Shown here in pieces: positions 1 to 10,127 of a stretch of DNA of 39,443 bases. The notes beneath the pieces are model-generated. The model was not told the origin of the DNA and searched no databases. It saw only the letters and a list, made by a program, of their open reading frames with translations. The DNA comes from Streptomyces sp. TRM49041 (GTDB taxonomy: Bacteria > Actinomycetota > Actinomycetes > Streptomycetales > Streptomycetaceae): the NCBI RefSeq assembly GCF_008271805.1, contig NZ_VSRY01000013.1, positions 1 to 39,443 of the forward strand, written 5' to 3'. The translations under genes were made by a program, and so were the position numbers. Position 1 is the stretch's first letter. Each line of letters starts with the position of its first letter.

Positions 1-97
1 TGCGGCGAGGTGATCACCGCGCCTCGGGTGGCTCTGGGGACGAGTGTTCCTTCCGCCGTGTAGGCGCGATCGACGAAAGCGCGCCCGCACCGAGGAC

Positions 98-819
98 ATG
101 CCGCCGACGGCCAGGACCAGTGCCAGGGGTGCCGGGGCCGCACGCGGTCCCGGGGGCGGTGGCCCCGGACCGCTCCCCCGGCTCCGGGGCCACGGGCTCA
201 CCGTCAGGTACGCCGGGTTCACCGCGCTGGACCGTGTCGACTTCGCGCTGCCGCCCGGCCGGGTCACCGCTCTCGTCGGACCCAACGGGGCCGGGAAGAG
301 CACCTTGTTCCACTGCCTGGCCGGGACCGTGCGGCCGGTCGCGGGGCGGGTCACGCTCGACGGGGCCGACATCACACGGCGGCCCGCCCACGCGCGGACC
401 CGGCTCGGGATCGCGCGTACGTTCCAGGAGCTGGCCGTCTTCCCGTCCCTGACGGTGGAGGAGAACGTACGCCTCGGCGCCGAGCAGGGCCGCGTGCGCG
501 ACGCCCCCGGCACCACCGCCGAGCAGGTGCTGCGGCTGGTCGGCCTGGCCGGGCCCGTACGCGCCCGTCCGGCCGCCGGGCTGTCGACGGGCGCCCTGCG
601 CCGGGTCGAGCTGGGGCGTGCGCTCGCGGGGCGGCCGCACAGCCTGCTGCTCGACGAGCCCGCCGCCGGCCTGGACGCGGCCGAGACCGACGCGCTCGCC
701 CGCGTCCTGCGGGCCCTGGCGGCCGACGGCATGGCCGTCCTCGTCGTCGAGCACGACCCGGACCTGGTCGCGGACATCGCGCACACCGTGCATGTGATGG
801 AGGCCGGGAGGATCGTGAC

Positions 820-823
<4 letters not shown>
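98..823 (+). CDS. ABC transporter ATPase, LivG-like
   Basis: This is an ATP-binding subunit of an ABC importer of the branched-chain amino acid (HAAT) type. Seen: Walker A GPNGAGKS at about residues 61-68, a Q-loop in the FQEL segment, Walker B LLLDEPAAGLD and an H-loop EHD near the C-terminus. The ABC signature is degenerate, LSTGALRR instead of LSGGQ. The N-terminal 25 residues are Gly/Pro/Arg-rich and not part of the fold. I chose ATG at 98, but an in-frame GTG at 44 would add 18 residues. The stop overlaps the start of the next ATPase by 4 bases, so the pair is translationally coupled. In LivFGHMK systems the permeases lie next to these genes; none is inside the window, and bases 1-63 may hold the end of one, in a frame I cannot settle. 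The substrate is unknown. Confidence 0.85.
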
Positions 824-3139
<2,316 letters not shown>

Positions 3140-3140
<1 letters not shown>

Positions 3141-3601
3141 TGGACACGTTGCGGCCCGCCATACGGCCCGCGTTTTCCCCGTACGGCCCGCATCCGACGG
3201 GCGGCGGGGTCGTTGGCACCTACGTGCAGCACTCATACGAGCCCTCCCGTCAGTCGTATCAGCACATCCCCGCCATGCGCCCGGCGCAGGACGAGCCGTC
3301 CGGCTACTCGGCCACGCCGATCTACGACGCGCTGTACTCCGAGTACCGCCGGTCCTTCCGGGCGCTGCCGGGTGACCGCAGCGGCGAGGAGGACCTCGGT
3401 TTCAAGAGCTTCGGCGTGCTGGCGGCGGCCGACACCGTCGGCACCCACGGCACGGAGGTCCACAACGGCGGCACGGGGAGCGGGACGCACGGTCACGGCC
3501 AGGGGCTCCAGACCCAGCACGGCGCCGGTTACGCGGCCGCCCGCCCGTATCCGGGGCCGGTGCCGGCGGCGCTGCCACCGGCACCACGCAGAGGGCTGTG
3601 A
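3140..3601 (+). CDS. Small hypothetical protein, Tyr/Gly/His-rich
   Basis: A 153-residue protein of unknown function. It is low in hydrophobic content and probably partly disordered. The N-terminal half has several Tyr-containing segments (SYEPSRQSYQH, SATPIYDALYSEYRR), the middle carries FKSFGVLAAADTVG, and the C-terminal third is Gly/His/Pro-rich. ATG 3140 overlaps the upstream TGA by one base, and no better start is visible. High GC at third positions supports coding. It ends just before a strong bidirectional hairpin that separates it from der on the other strand. Confidence 0.65.
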
Positions 3602-3602
3602 A

Positions 3603-3650
3603 CGGCGGCGGGGCCAGGGCGACGATCACGTCACCCCGGCCCCGCCGCCG
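3603..3650. terminator. Bidirectional hairpin terminator between convergent genes
   Basis: A perfect 13-base inverted repeat, 3603-3615 with 3638-3650 (CGGCGGCGGGGCC and its complement). It encloses a 22-base loop whose ends are nearly complementary as well (GGGCGAC with GTCACCC). It lies in the 63 bases between the plus-strand gene ending at 3601 and der, whose stop is at 3665, and can serve both. There is no T-tract, as is common in Streptomyces. Confidence 0.75.
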
Positions 3651-3664
3651 TATGTGCCCGTCGG

Positions 3665-5113
3665 CTACTTCTTCCTGCCTCGCTTCTCGCGCACCCGCAC
3701 CGAGATGTGGATGGGGGTGCCCTCGAACCCGAACTCCTCGCGCAGCCGCCGCTCCACGAACCGGCGGTAACCGTGCTCCAGGAAGCCCGACGCGAACAGC
3801 ACGAACCGGGGCGGCTTCGTACCCGCCTGCGTGCCGAACAGGATGCGGGGCTGCTTGCCGCCGCGGATCGGGTGCGGGTGGGCGGCGACCAGCTCGCCGA
3901 GGAACGCGTTGAGACGGCCGGTGGGGACGCGGGTCTCCCAGCCGGCCAGGGCCGTCTCGATCGCCGGGACGAGCCTGTCCATGTGGCGGCCGGTCCGGGC
4001 GGAGACATTGACACGCGGGGCCCAGGCGACCTGCTGCATCTCCGTCTCGATCTCGCGCTCCAGGTAGTAGCGGCGCTCCTCGTCGAGCTCGTCCCACTTG
4101 TTGTACGCGATGACGAGCGCGCGGCCCGACTCGACCGCCATCGTGATGATGCGCTGGTCCTGCACCGAGATGGAGTCGGTGGTGTCGATCAGGACGACCG
4201 CGACCTCGGCCTTCTCGACCGCGGCTGCGGTACGCAGCGAGGCGTAGTAGTCCGCGCCCTCCTGGAGGTGGACCTTCTTGCGGATGCCGGCGGTGTCGAC
4301 GAACTTCCAGGTCCTGCCGCCCAGTTCGATGAGCTCGTCGACCGGGTCGCGGGTGGTGCCCGCGAGTTCGTTGACGACGACCCGCTCCTCGCCCGCGACC
4401 TTGTTGAGGAGGGACGACTTGCCGACGTTCGGGCGGCCGATCAGCGCGATACGGCGCGGGCCGCCGACGGCGGTGCCGAAGGTCTGGGCAGGCGCGTCGG
4501 GCAGGGCCTTCAGGACCTCGTCGAGGAGGTCGCCGGTGCCGCGGCCGTGCAGCGCGGAGACCGGGAACGGCTCGCCGAGGCCGAGGGACCACAGCGCGGC
4601 GGCGTCGGCCTCGCCGGACGGGCCGTCGACCTTGTTCGCGGCGAGTACGACGGGCTTGCCGGCCCGGCGCAGCAGCTTCACGACCGCCTCGTCGGTGTCG
4701 GTCGCGCCGACGGTCGCGTCGACGACGAAGACGACGGCGTCGGCGGCCTCGATGGCGAACTCGGCCTGGGCCGCGACGGAGGCGTCGATACCGAGGACGT
4801 CCTGCTCCCAGCCGCCGGTGTCGACGACCTTGAAGCGCCGGCCGGCCCACTCCGCCTCGTACGTGACGCGGTCGCGGGTGACGCCCGGCTTGTCCTCGAC
4901 GACGGCCTCGCGGCGGCCGATGATGCGGTTCACCAGGGTCGACTTGCCGACGTTCGGGCGGCCGACGACGGCGAGGACGGGCAGCGGGCCGTGCCCGGCC
5001 GCCTCGATCGCGCCTTCGACCTCCTCGATGTCGAAGCCCTCTTCGGATGCGAGCTCCATGAACTCCGCGTACTCGGCGTCGCCAAGTGCCCCGTGGTCGT
5101 GCTGGTCGTTCAT
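3665..5113 (-). CDS. der: Ribosome biogenesis GTPase Der (EngA)
   Basis: Der is a tandem-GTPase protein needed for 50S subunit assembly. The 482-residue product has both G domains. The first has a P-loop GRPNVGKST at about residues 51-59, GVTRD and DTGGW. The second repeats GRPNVGKSS, then has GTTRDPVD and DTAGIRKK, with the G4 motifs NKVD and NKWD. The C-terminal KH-like domain ([13 protein letters not shown]) ends in the basic tail VREKRGRKK. An acidic N-terminal extension of about 45 residues precedes the first G domain. The start is ATG 5113, with GAGGAA upstream. It is the last gene of a minus-strand run beginning with aroH; 76 bases separate it from plsC. Confidence 0.97.
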   Translation of the reverse strand: MNDQHDHGALGDAEYAEFMELASEEGFDIEEVEGAIEAAGHGPLPVLAVVGRPNVGKSTLVNRIIGRREAVVEDKPGVTRDRVTYEAEWAGRRFKVVDTGGWEQDVLGIDASVAAQAEFAIEAADAVVFVVDATVGATDTDEAVVKLLRRAGKPVVLAANKVDGPSGEADAAALWSLGLGEPFPVSALHGRGTGDLLDEVLKALPDAPAQTFGTAVGGPRRIALIGRPNVGKSSLLNKVAGEERVVVNELAGTTRDPVDELIELGGRTWKFVDTAGIRKKVHLQEGADYYASLRTAAAVEKAEVAVVLIDTTDSISVQDQRIITMAVESGRALVIAYNKWDELDEERRYYLEREIETEMQQVAWAPRVNVSARTGRHMDRLVPAIETALAGWETRVPTGRLNAFLGELVAAHPHPIRGGKQPRILFGTQAGTKPPRFVLFASGFLEHGYRRFVERRLREEFGFEGTPIHISVRVREKRGRKK

Positions 5114-5189
5114 GAAGTCCGTTCCTCGTGTTTCGTGGTGGTCGGTGAGCCGCGGGGGCCTGTGGCCGGGGCCGGTGCCCCGGAGCTCA

Positions 5190-5891
5190 CTACTCGAGTG
5201 TGGCCGAGCGCCCGGTGAGGCGCCTGGCGTTTTCCAGGTGGGCGGTGAGCCGCTCCTGGATGCGTACGGTGGCGTCGTCGAGCGCCCTGCGGGTGCGGCG
5301 GCCGCTCCCGCCCTCCCGTCTACCGCCACCGCCCTTGTCCGAGCTTCGCACCCCTTCCTGCGCCTGGAAGGCGTCGCCGAAGACGACGTCGACGCGGCTG
5401 CGCAGCGGGGGCAGCCCCTTTATCAACCGTCCGCTCCGCTCGTTGCTTCCCAGGACGGCGACGGGGACGATCGGCGCGCCCGACCGCACGGCGAAGTAGG
5501 CGAGGCCGGCGCGGAGCGAGGCGAAGTCGCCCTCGCCGCGGGAGCCCTCGGGAAAGATCCCGAGGACGCCGCCGTCGGCGAGGAGGCCGAGAGCCCCGGT
5601 GATGGCGGCGCGGTCGGCGGACGAGCGGTCCACCTTCACCTGGCCGATGCCCTCCAGGAAGGGGCCGAGCGGGCCGACGAACGCCTCCTTCTTGATGAGG
5701 AAGTGCACGGGGCGGGGTGCGGTGCCCATGAGCATGGGGCCGTCGAGGTTGTGGGCGTGGTTGACGGCGAGAATGACCGGGCCGGCCGCGGGTACGCGCC
5801 AGGCGCCCAGCACACGGGGCTTCCACAGCCCGTACATCAGGCCGATGCCGATGCCCCGCCCGACGGCGGCGCCTTTCGCCGAAGGGCTCAC
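5190..5891 (-). CDS. 1-acyl-sn-glycerol-3-phosphate acyltransferase family (PlsC-like)
   Basis: A lysophospholipid acyltransferase-family protein expected to transfer an acyl group to lysophosphatidate, or a related acceptor, at the membrane. Seen in its 233 residues: the HX4D motif as HAHNLD, the FPEGSR motif for phosphate binding and the IVPVAVLG strand that follows. The C-terminal region is basic and Gly-rich ([17 protein letters not shown]), an insertion-like low-complexity stretch before the final helix. The start is GTG 5891, overlapping the cmk stop by 4 bases, so it is coupled to cmk. It lies between cmk and der, an arrangement I recall from other actinobacteria. The exact acceptor cannot be read from the sequence. 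Confidence 0.88.
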   Translation of the reverse strand: MSPSAKGAAVGRGIGIGLMYGLWKPRVLGAWRVPAAGPVILAVNHAHNLDGPMLMGTAPRPVHFLIKKEAFVGPLGPFLEGIGQVKVDRSSADRAAITGALGLLADGGVLGIFPEGSRGEGDFASLRAGLAYFAVRSGAPIVPVAVLGSNERSGRLIKGLPPLRSRVDVVFGDAFQAQEGVRSSDKGGGGRREGGSGRRTRRALDDATVRIQERLTAHLENARRLTGRSATLE

Positions 5892-6562
5892 TTGACGGCC
5901 GCCCGCTTCTCCTCCACGAGGGTGACGACGCACTCGATGACCTGCTGGAGCGTCAGCTCGGTGGTGTCCACCTCGACGGCGTCGTCGGCCTTGGCCAGGG
6001 GGGAGGTCTTGCGGCTGGAGTCGGCCGCGTCCCGCTTGATCAGGGCTTCCCTGGTGGCGGAGACGTCCGCGCCCTTGATCTCACCGGCGCGGCGGGCGGC
6101 GCGAGCCTCCGGGGACGCGGTGAGAAAGATCTTCAGGTCGGCGTCCGGGAGGACGGTCGTGCCGATGTCGCGGCCCTCGACGACGATGCCGTGCGGGGCG
6201 GCGGCCGCGATGGACCGCTGGAGCCCGGTGATCCGGGCGCGGATCTCGGGCACCGCGCTGACGGCGCTGACCTTGGAGGTGACCTCCTGGGTGCGGATCG
6301 GGCCGGAGGCGTCCACGCCGTCGACGCTGATCGTCGGGTGGGACGGGTCGGTGCCGGAGACGATCGCGGCCTTGCCGGCGGCGTCCGCGACGGCTGCGGC
6401 GTCGGTCACGTCGATCCCGTTGGTGATCATCCACCAGGTGATCGCCCGGTACTGGGCGCCGGTGTCCAGGTAACTCAGGCCGAGCTCGGCGGCGACCGCC
6501 TTGGAGGTGCTCGACTTGCCCGTACCGGAGGGGCCGTCGATGGCGACGATCACGGATTCCAC
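5888..6562 (-). CDS. cmk: Cytidylate (CMP) kinase
   Basis: Phosphorylates CMP/dCMP to the diphosphate for nucleic acid and lipid precursors. The 224-residue protein carries the P-loop GPSGTGKS at residues 10-17, the NMP-binding segment YLDTGAQYRAITW, and the EGRDIGTTVLPDA and ARRAGE motifs typical of Cmk. The length matches the family. In-frame GTG codons at 6562, 6574 and 6586 are all possible starts. I prefer 6562 because AGGAAGG lies 11 bases upstream and the resulting N-terminus (MESVIVAIDG) is the usual one. It is coupled to the downstream plsC by a GTGA overlap and lies 143 bases after tyrA. Confidence 0.96.
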   Translation of the reverse strand: MESVIVAIDGPSGTGKSSTSKAVAAELGLSYLDTGAQYRAITWWMITNGIDVTDAAAVADAAGKAAIVSGTDPSHPTISVDGVDASGPIRTQEVTSKVSAVSAVPEIRARITGLQRSIAAAAPHGIVVEGRDIGTTVLPDADLKIFLTASPEARAARRAGEIKGADVSATREALIKRDAADSSRKTSPLAKADDAVEVDTTELTLQQVIECVVTLVEEKRAAVK

Positions 6563-6705
6563 GGTGTCGGACACCTTCCTGCGCACATGGGAGAGGGCCG
6601 GCCGGTTGCCGAGGGCCCAGCACAAGGTTACCGACTGTCCACGCCGCTCCTCGCACCCATTCGAGCTACCCCGGCACCGGCCGCTTCCGCGGACGGCCCG
6701 CGCCG

Positions 6706-7791
6706 CTACTGCCGCAGTGCCCAGCCCCGCTCCCGCAGGGCCGCCGACAGCGGCGGAGCCGCCGACGGGGCGACCATGAGCTGCACCACGCCCGCCTGCT
6801 GGCCGGTGGCGTGCTCGATACGGACGTCCTCGATGTTGACACCCGCCTGGCCCGCGTCCGCGAAGATCCGGGCCAGCTCGCCGGGCTGGTCGCTGATGAG
6901 GACGGCGACCGTCTCGTACGCCGTGGGGGCGGTGCCGTGCTTGCCGGGGACGCGGGCGCGGCCGGTGTTGCCGCGGCGCAGGACGTCCTCGACGCCGGTC
7001 ACGCCCTCCCGGCGCTTGTCGTCGTCGGCGGACTGCAGGGCGCGCAGCGAGCGGACCGTCTCGTCCAGGTCGGCCGCGAGGGCCGCGAGGACGTCGGCCA
7101 CCGGGCCGGGGTTCGCGGACAGGATGTCGACCCACATGCGCGGGTCGGACGCCGCGATACGCGTGACGTCGCGGATGCCCTGCCCGCAGAGCCGTACGGC
7201 CGTCTCCTCGGCCTGCTCCAGCCGCGCGGCGACCATCGAGGAGACCAGCTGCGGGGTGTGCGACACGAGGGCGACAGCCCGGTCGTGGGCGTCGGCGTCC
7301 ATGACGACCGGGACGGCCCGGCAGAGCGCGACCAGCTCCAGGGCGAGGTTCAGCACCTCGGTGTCGGTGTCCCGGGTGGGCGTGAGGACCCAGGGGCGGC
7401 CCTCGAAGAGGTCGCCGCTGCCGGCCAGCGGGCCCGACCGCTCCTTGCCGGACATGGGGTGCGAGCCGATGTACGAGGAGAGGTCGACGCCCAGGGCCTC
7501 CAGCTCCCGCTTGGGGCCGCCCTTGACGCTGGCCACGTCCAGGTAGCCCCTGGCCGTCCCGGCGCGCATGGCCTCGGCGAGCGTGCCGGCCACATGGGCG
7601 GGCGGCACGGCGACCACCGCGAGGTCGACGGGGCCCTCGGGCGGGGCGTCCGTGCCCGCGCCGCGCGCGGCGGCGGTGCGGGCCCTGGCGGGGTCGTGGT
7701 CGGCGAGGTGGACGGTGACGCCCCGGTCGGTGAGGGCGAGGGCGACCGACGTACCGATCAGCCCGGTTCCGATGACGACGGCGGTTCTCAC
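6706..7791 (-). CDS. tyrA: Prephenate dehydrogenase with C-terminal ACT domain
   Basis: Oxidatively decarboxylates prephenate to 4-hydroxyphenylpyruvate, the committed step to tyrosine. Seen: the NAD-binding Rossmann start VVIGTGLIGTSVAL at the N-terminus, the catalytic-region segment GSHPMSGKERSG, VSHTPQLVS, and a C-terminal ACT domain (about residues 290-361, VLISDQPGELARIFADAG) that probably senses tyrosine. The 361-residue length fits ACT-containing actinobacterial enzymes. The start is GTG 7791, overlapping the aroH stop by 4 bases. Because chorismate mutase makes prephenate, the two coupled genes encode consecutive steps of one pathway. Confidence 0.93.
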   Translation of the reverse strand: MRTAVVIGTGLIGTSVALALTDRGVTVHLADHDPARARTAAARGAGTDAPPEGPVDLAVVAVPPAHVAGTLAEAMRAGTARGYLDVASVKGGPKRELEALGVDLSSYIGSHPMSGKERSGPLAGSGDLFEGRPWVLTPTRDTDTEVLNLALELVALCRAVPVVMDADAHDRAVALVSHTPQLVSSMVAARLEQAEETAVRLCGQGIRDVTRIAASDPRMWVDILSANPGPVADVLAALAADLDETVRSLRALQSADDDKRREGVTGVEDVLRRGNTGRARVPGKHGTAPTAYETVAVLISDQPGELARIFADAGQAGVNIEDVRIEHATGQQAGVVQLMVAPSAAPPLSAALRERGWALRQ

Positions 7792-8150
7792 TGGGCGATG
7801 TCCTTGCGGAGGGCGGCTGCGGCGCCGAGGTAGACATGGGTGACCGCGGGCCTGGGCAGGTCCGTCTCGACATGGGCGAGGACGCGGACGACCCGTGGCA
7901 TCGCGCCGTCGACGTCCAGCTCCTGCGCGCAGATCAGCGGTACGTCGACGATGCCGATCCGGCGTGCGGCGACGGCGGGGAAGTCGCTGCGGAGGTCGGG
8001 GGTCGCGGTGAACCAGACGCTGATCAGCTCGTCGGCGGTGAGCTGGTTGCGCTCGAGCACCGCGGTGAGCAGGGCGCCGACCTGCTCGTACATGTGCTCG
8101 GCGTCGTCCCGCTCCAGTTGGACGGCCCCCCGGACCGCTCGTACCGCCAC
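7788..8150 (-). CDS. aroH: Chorismate mutase, AroH class
   Basis: Converts chorismate to prephenate at the branch to phenylalanine and tyrosine. The 120-residue size and sequence match the trimeric Bacillus-type AroH fold, not the helical AroQ type. Seen: an early RAVRGAVQLERDD, the central FTATPDLRSDFPAVAAR, then CAQELDV and RVVRVLAHV, and a final YLGAAAALRKD. GTG 8150 was chosen because GGAGGAG lies just upstream. It is the first gene of the minus-strand run to der, so the promoter should be in the 8151-8336 gap. Confidence 0.93.
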   Translation of the reverse strand: MAVRAVRGAVQLERDDAEHMYEQVGALLTAVLERNQLTADELISVWFTATPDLRSDFPAVAARRIGIVDVPLICAQELDVDGAMPRVVRVLAHVETDLPRPAVTHVYLGAAAALRKDIAQ

Positions 8151-8336
8151 GTCTGCTCCTCCGCCTGTGCGACCTGCTGTGCGGTTCAGCCTAGTCAAGG
8201 TCGTGCGGGGGCGTGCGGCCGTTTCACCCCGGCGAACCTCGCCGCCCGGCAGAAGCGGGACGCCGCGGCGCGGCCCAGACCCACGGTCAGGGTCTGGGTC
8301 GCTGCGTCTGCCGTACTACATGCGCGGACCGCTTCA
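8151..8336. other. Divergent intergenic region upstream of aroH
   Basis: This stretch separates the aroH start (minus) from the plus-strand run. If the small ORF at 8337 is not real, the gap extends to 8526 (376 bases). It should hold promoters for both directions. I could not pick out convincing -35/-10 hexamers or an operator palindrome. Confidence 0.4.
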
Positions 8337-8512
8337 TGGTCGGGGGAAAGAGCGCCGGCGGCGGACTCGCCGCGGCGCTCGCCCCGCTCACCCGCGACCG
8401 GGGCGGGCCCGGCCCGGGCCTCCACGGCTTCGACACCTTCGCACCACGGGCGGCTCTCGCCCGGGACGCCCGCGACGCCCGCTTCCGTCGGCTTCGGCGC
8501 GTCCTCGGCTGA
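8337..8512 (+). CDS. Possible small protein, 58 residues
   Basis: A short reading frame from ATG 8337 (MVGGKSAGGGLAAALAPL) to TGA 8512. Third positions are overwhelmingly G or C, as in real genes here, and the stop lies 14 bases before the DUF952 gene, consistent with cotranscription. Against it: no good ribosome binding site, no recognisable domain, and Arg-rich composition (RDARDARFRRLRRVLG) of the kind seen in spurious high-GC frames. Confidence 0.3.
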
Positions 8513-8526
8513 GCGAGACTGTCCGC

Positions 8527-8862
8527 ATGCTGTTCCATGTCGTGCCCCTGAGCGAGTGGGCCACCGACCCGGGGCTTCCGTACCGCCCCGCCTCCCTCGC
8601 CGAGGAGGGCTTCGTGCACTGCTCGCCCGACGGGGCGTCGGCGCTCGCCGTCGCCGACGCGCACTACCGGCGCGTGCCCGGGCCGCTGCTTGCGCTGGTG
8701 ATCGACGAGGCACGGCTGGGCGTCGAGGTCCGCCGGGAGGATTCCGGGGACGGGGTGTTCCCGCACGTCCACGGCCCGGTCGAGCGCACGGCCGTCGTGG
8801 CCGTGCTCGAGGTGCGCCGGGGCGCGGACGGGAAGGCCCTGGAGCTGGTCCCGTGGGCGTAG
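8527..8862 (+). CDS. DUF952 family protein
   Basis: A 111-residue cytoplasmic protein of the DUF952 family, whose biochemical role is not established. Family features seen: the opening MLFHVVPLSEW, then EGFVHCS followed by the helix SALAVADAHYRR, the strand PLLALVIDEARL, and the late FPHVHGPV segment. The fold is thought to be related to small NAD/nucleotide-processing folds, which would suit the neighbouring ADP-ribose genes, but that link is inference. The start is ATG 8527. It precedes the Rieske gene by 51 bases on the same strand. Confidence 0.82.
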   Translation: MLFHVVPLSEWATDPGLPYRPASLAEEGFVHCSPDGASALAVADAHYRRVPGPLLALVIDEARLGVEVRREDSGDGVFPHVHGPVERTAVVAVLEVRRGADGKALELVPWA

Positions 8863-8913
8863 TGTCCGGCGGGTTTACTTCCGTGCCGGGGTGATGGGGA
8901 CCAGGATGGGAGC

Positions 8914-9333
8914 ATGTGTCCCGTCCCTCCCGGGCTGTCGCAGCCCGCGCCCCGCCGCCGTACCGTCCTCGCCGGAACCCTGACCGCGGCCGCCGCGGCC
9001 GCCCTGACGTCGGGGTGCGGCAACGGCGCCGAATCGCCGCCCGAAGGGGAGGAGCTCGCCGCGACCTCCGACATCCCGGCCGGCGGGGGGACGATCTTCC
9101 GCGACGAGAAGGTCGTCGTGACGCAGCCGGTGGCGGGCGAGTTCAAGGCGTTCTCCGCGGTCTGCACCCACCAGGGGTGCACGGTCGGGTCGGTGGCCAA
9201 CGGGCTGATCAACTGCCCGTGCCACGGCAGCCGGTTCCGGATCACCGACGCGTCGGTGGCGGCCGGACCGGCCACGCGGCCGCTGCCCGCGCGCGAGATC
9301 ACGGTCAGCGGGGACACCATCAGGCTGTCGTGA
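8914..9333 (+). CDS. Secreted Rieske [2Fe-2S] protein, Tat-type signal
   Basis: A small Rieske iron-sulfur protein (139 residues) likely exported folded and exposed outside the membrane. Seen: the twin-arginine motif PRRRTVLAG followed by an Ala-rich hydrophobic stretch, then LTSGCGNG, an imperfect lipobox that could anchor it. The two cluster-binding motifs, CTHQGC and CPCHGS, carry the two Cys and two His ligands. Such single-domain Rieske proteins are common in actinobacteria and are presumed electron carriers; the partner is unknown. No oxygenase or cytochrome gene is adjacent. Start ATG 8914. The following nucleotidyltransferase begins 23 bases after the stop. Confidence 0.92.
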   Translation: MCPVPPGLSQPAPRRRTVLAGTLTAAAAAALTSGCGNGAESPPEGEELAATSDIPAGGGTIFRDEKVVVTQPVAGEFKAFSAVCTHQGCTVGSVANGLINCPCHGSRFRITDASVAAGPATRPLPAREITVSGDTIRLS

Positions 9334-9356
9334 CCGCCCGGCGTAGGGTCGTGCCC

Positions 9357-10127
9357 ATGCCCTGGGACGACATCACGCCGGAAGCACTGGTACGCGACCA
9401 CACGGTCTACTCCTGCGTCATGGGCTCCCGGGCCTTCGGCCTGGCGACCGAGGACAGCGACACCGACCGCCGCGGGGTCTTCCTGGCCCCGACGCCGCTC
9501 CAGTGGCGCTTCGCCAAGCCGCCCACCCATGTCGAGGGCCCGCGGGACGAGCAGTTCAGCTGGGAACTGGAGCGCTTCTGCGAACTCGCCCTGCGGGGCA
9601 ACCCCAACATCCTGGAGTGCCTGCACTCGCCGCTCGTCGAGCACCTCGACGACACCGGCCGCGAACTCCTCGCCCTGCGCGGGGCGTTCCTGTCCCGGCA
9701 CGTGTACGAGACCTTCACCCGGTACGCCCTGTCACAGCGCCGCAAGCTCGAAGCGGACGTCCGGCAGCAGGGGGCACCCCGCTGGAAGCACGCCATGCAC
9801 CTGCTCCGGCTTCTCGGGAGCTGCCGTGACCTCCTGCGCACCGGCGAGCTGGCCGTCGACGTGGGCGCCGCCGCCCGTGACCGCCTGCTGGCGGTGAAGC
9901 GCGGCGAGGTCCCGTGGCCGCAGGCCGAGTCCTGGATGACGCGGCTGGCCTCCGAGGCGGAGGCGGCCCTCCCGGAGTCCCCGCTCCCCGCCGAACCGGA
10001 CCGCGCCCGGGTCGAGGACTTCCTGTTCCGGGTCCGCCTCCGTTCAGCCCTCGCCCACGCTCCCGAGCCGGGCCCGCACGACGAGGTCGTGCAGCGCGTC
10101 GTACGCCCCCGCCGGGGAGTCGGCTAG
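9357..10127 (+). CDS. RlaP-type (COG3541) nucleotidyltransferase, first copy
   Basis: A DNA polymerase beta-superfamily nucleotidyltransferase of the COG3541/RlaP kind, a family associated with RNA repair in comparative genomics; the substrate is not known here. Seen in 256 residues: GSRAFGLATEDSDTDRRG at 23-40, the GSxxxG...SDxD signature providing two metal-binding aspartates, then the family segment WELERFCELALRGNPNILE and a helical C-terminal half ending FRVRLR. The third carboxylate, normally Asp about five residues before the EL pair, appears to be Glu in DEQFSWEL. Start ATG 9357. It ends 3 bases before the inserted repeat element and is overlapped antisense by the extended frame of the second copy. 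Confidence 0.82.
   Translation: MPWDDITPEALVRDHTVYSCVMGSRAFGLATEDSDTDRRGVFLAPTPLQWRFAKPPTHVEGPRDEQFSWELERFCELALRGNPNILECLHSPLVEHLDDTGRELLALRGAFLSRHVYETFTRYALSQRRKLEADVRQQGAPRWKHAMHLLRLLGSCRDLLRTGELAVDVGAAARDRLLAVKRGEVPWPQAESWMTRLASEAEAALPESPLPAEPDRARVEDFLFRVRLRSALAHAPEPGPHDEVVQRVVRPRRGVG

Noticed and set aside
3402..4850. 482-codon minus-strand frame rich in Arg
   Set aside because: It is a shadow of der in another frame; composition is almost only Arg, Gly and Pro.
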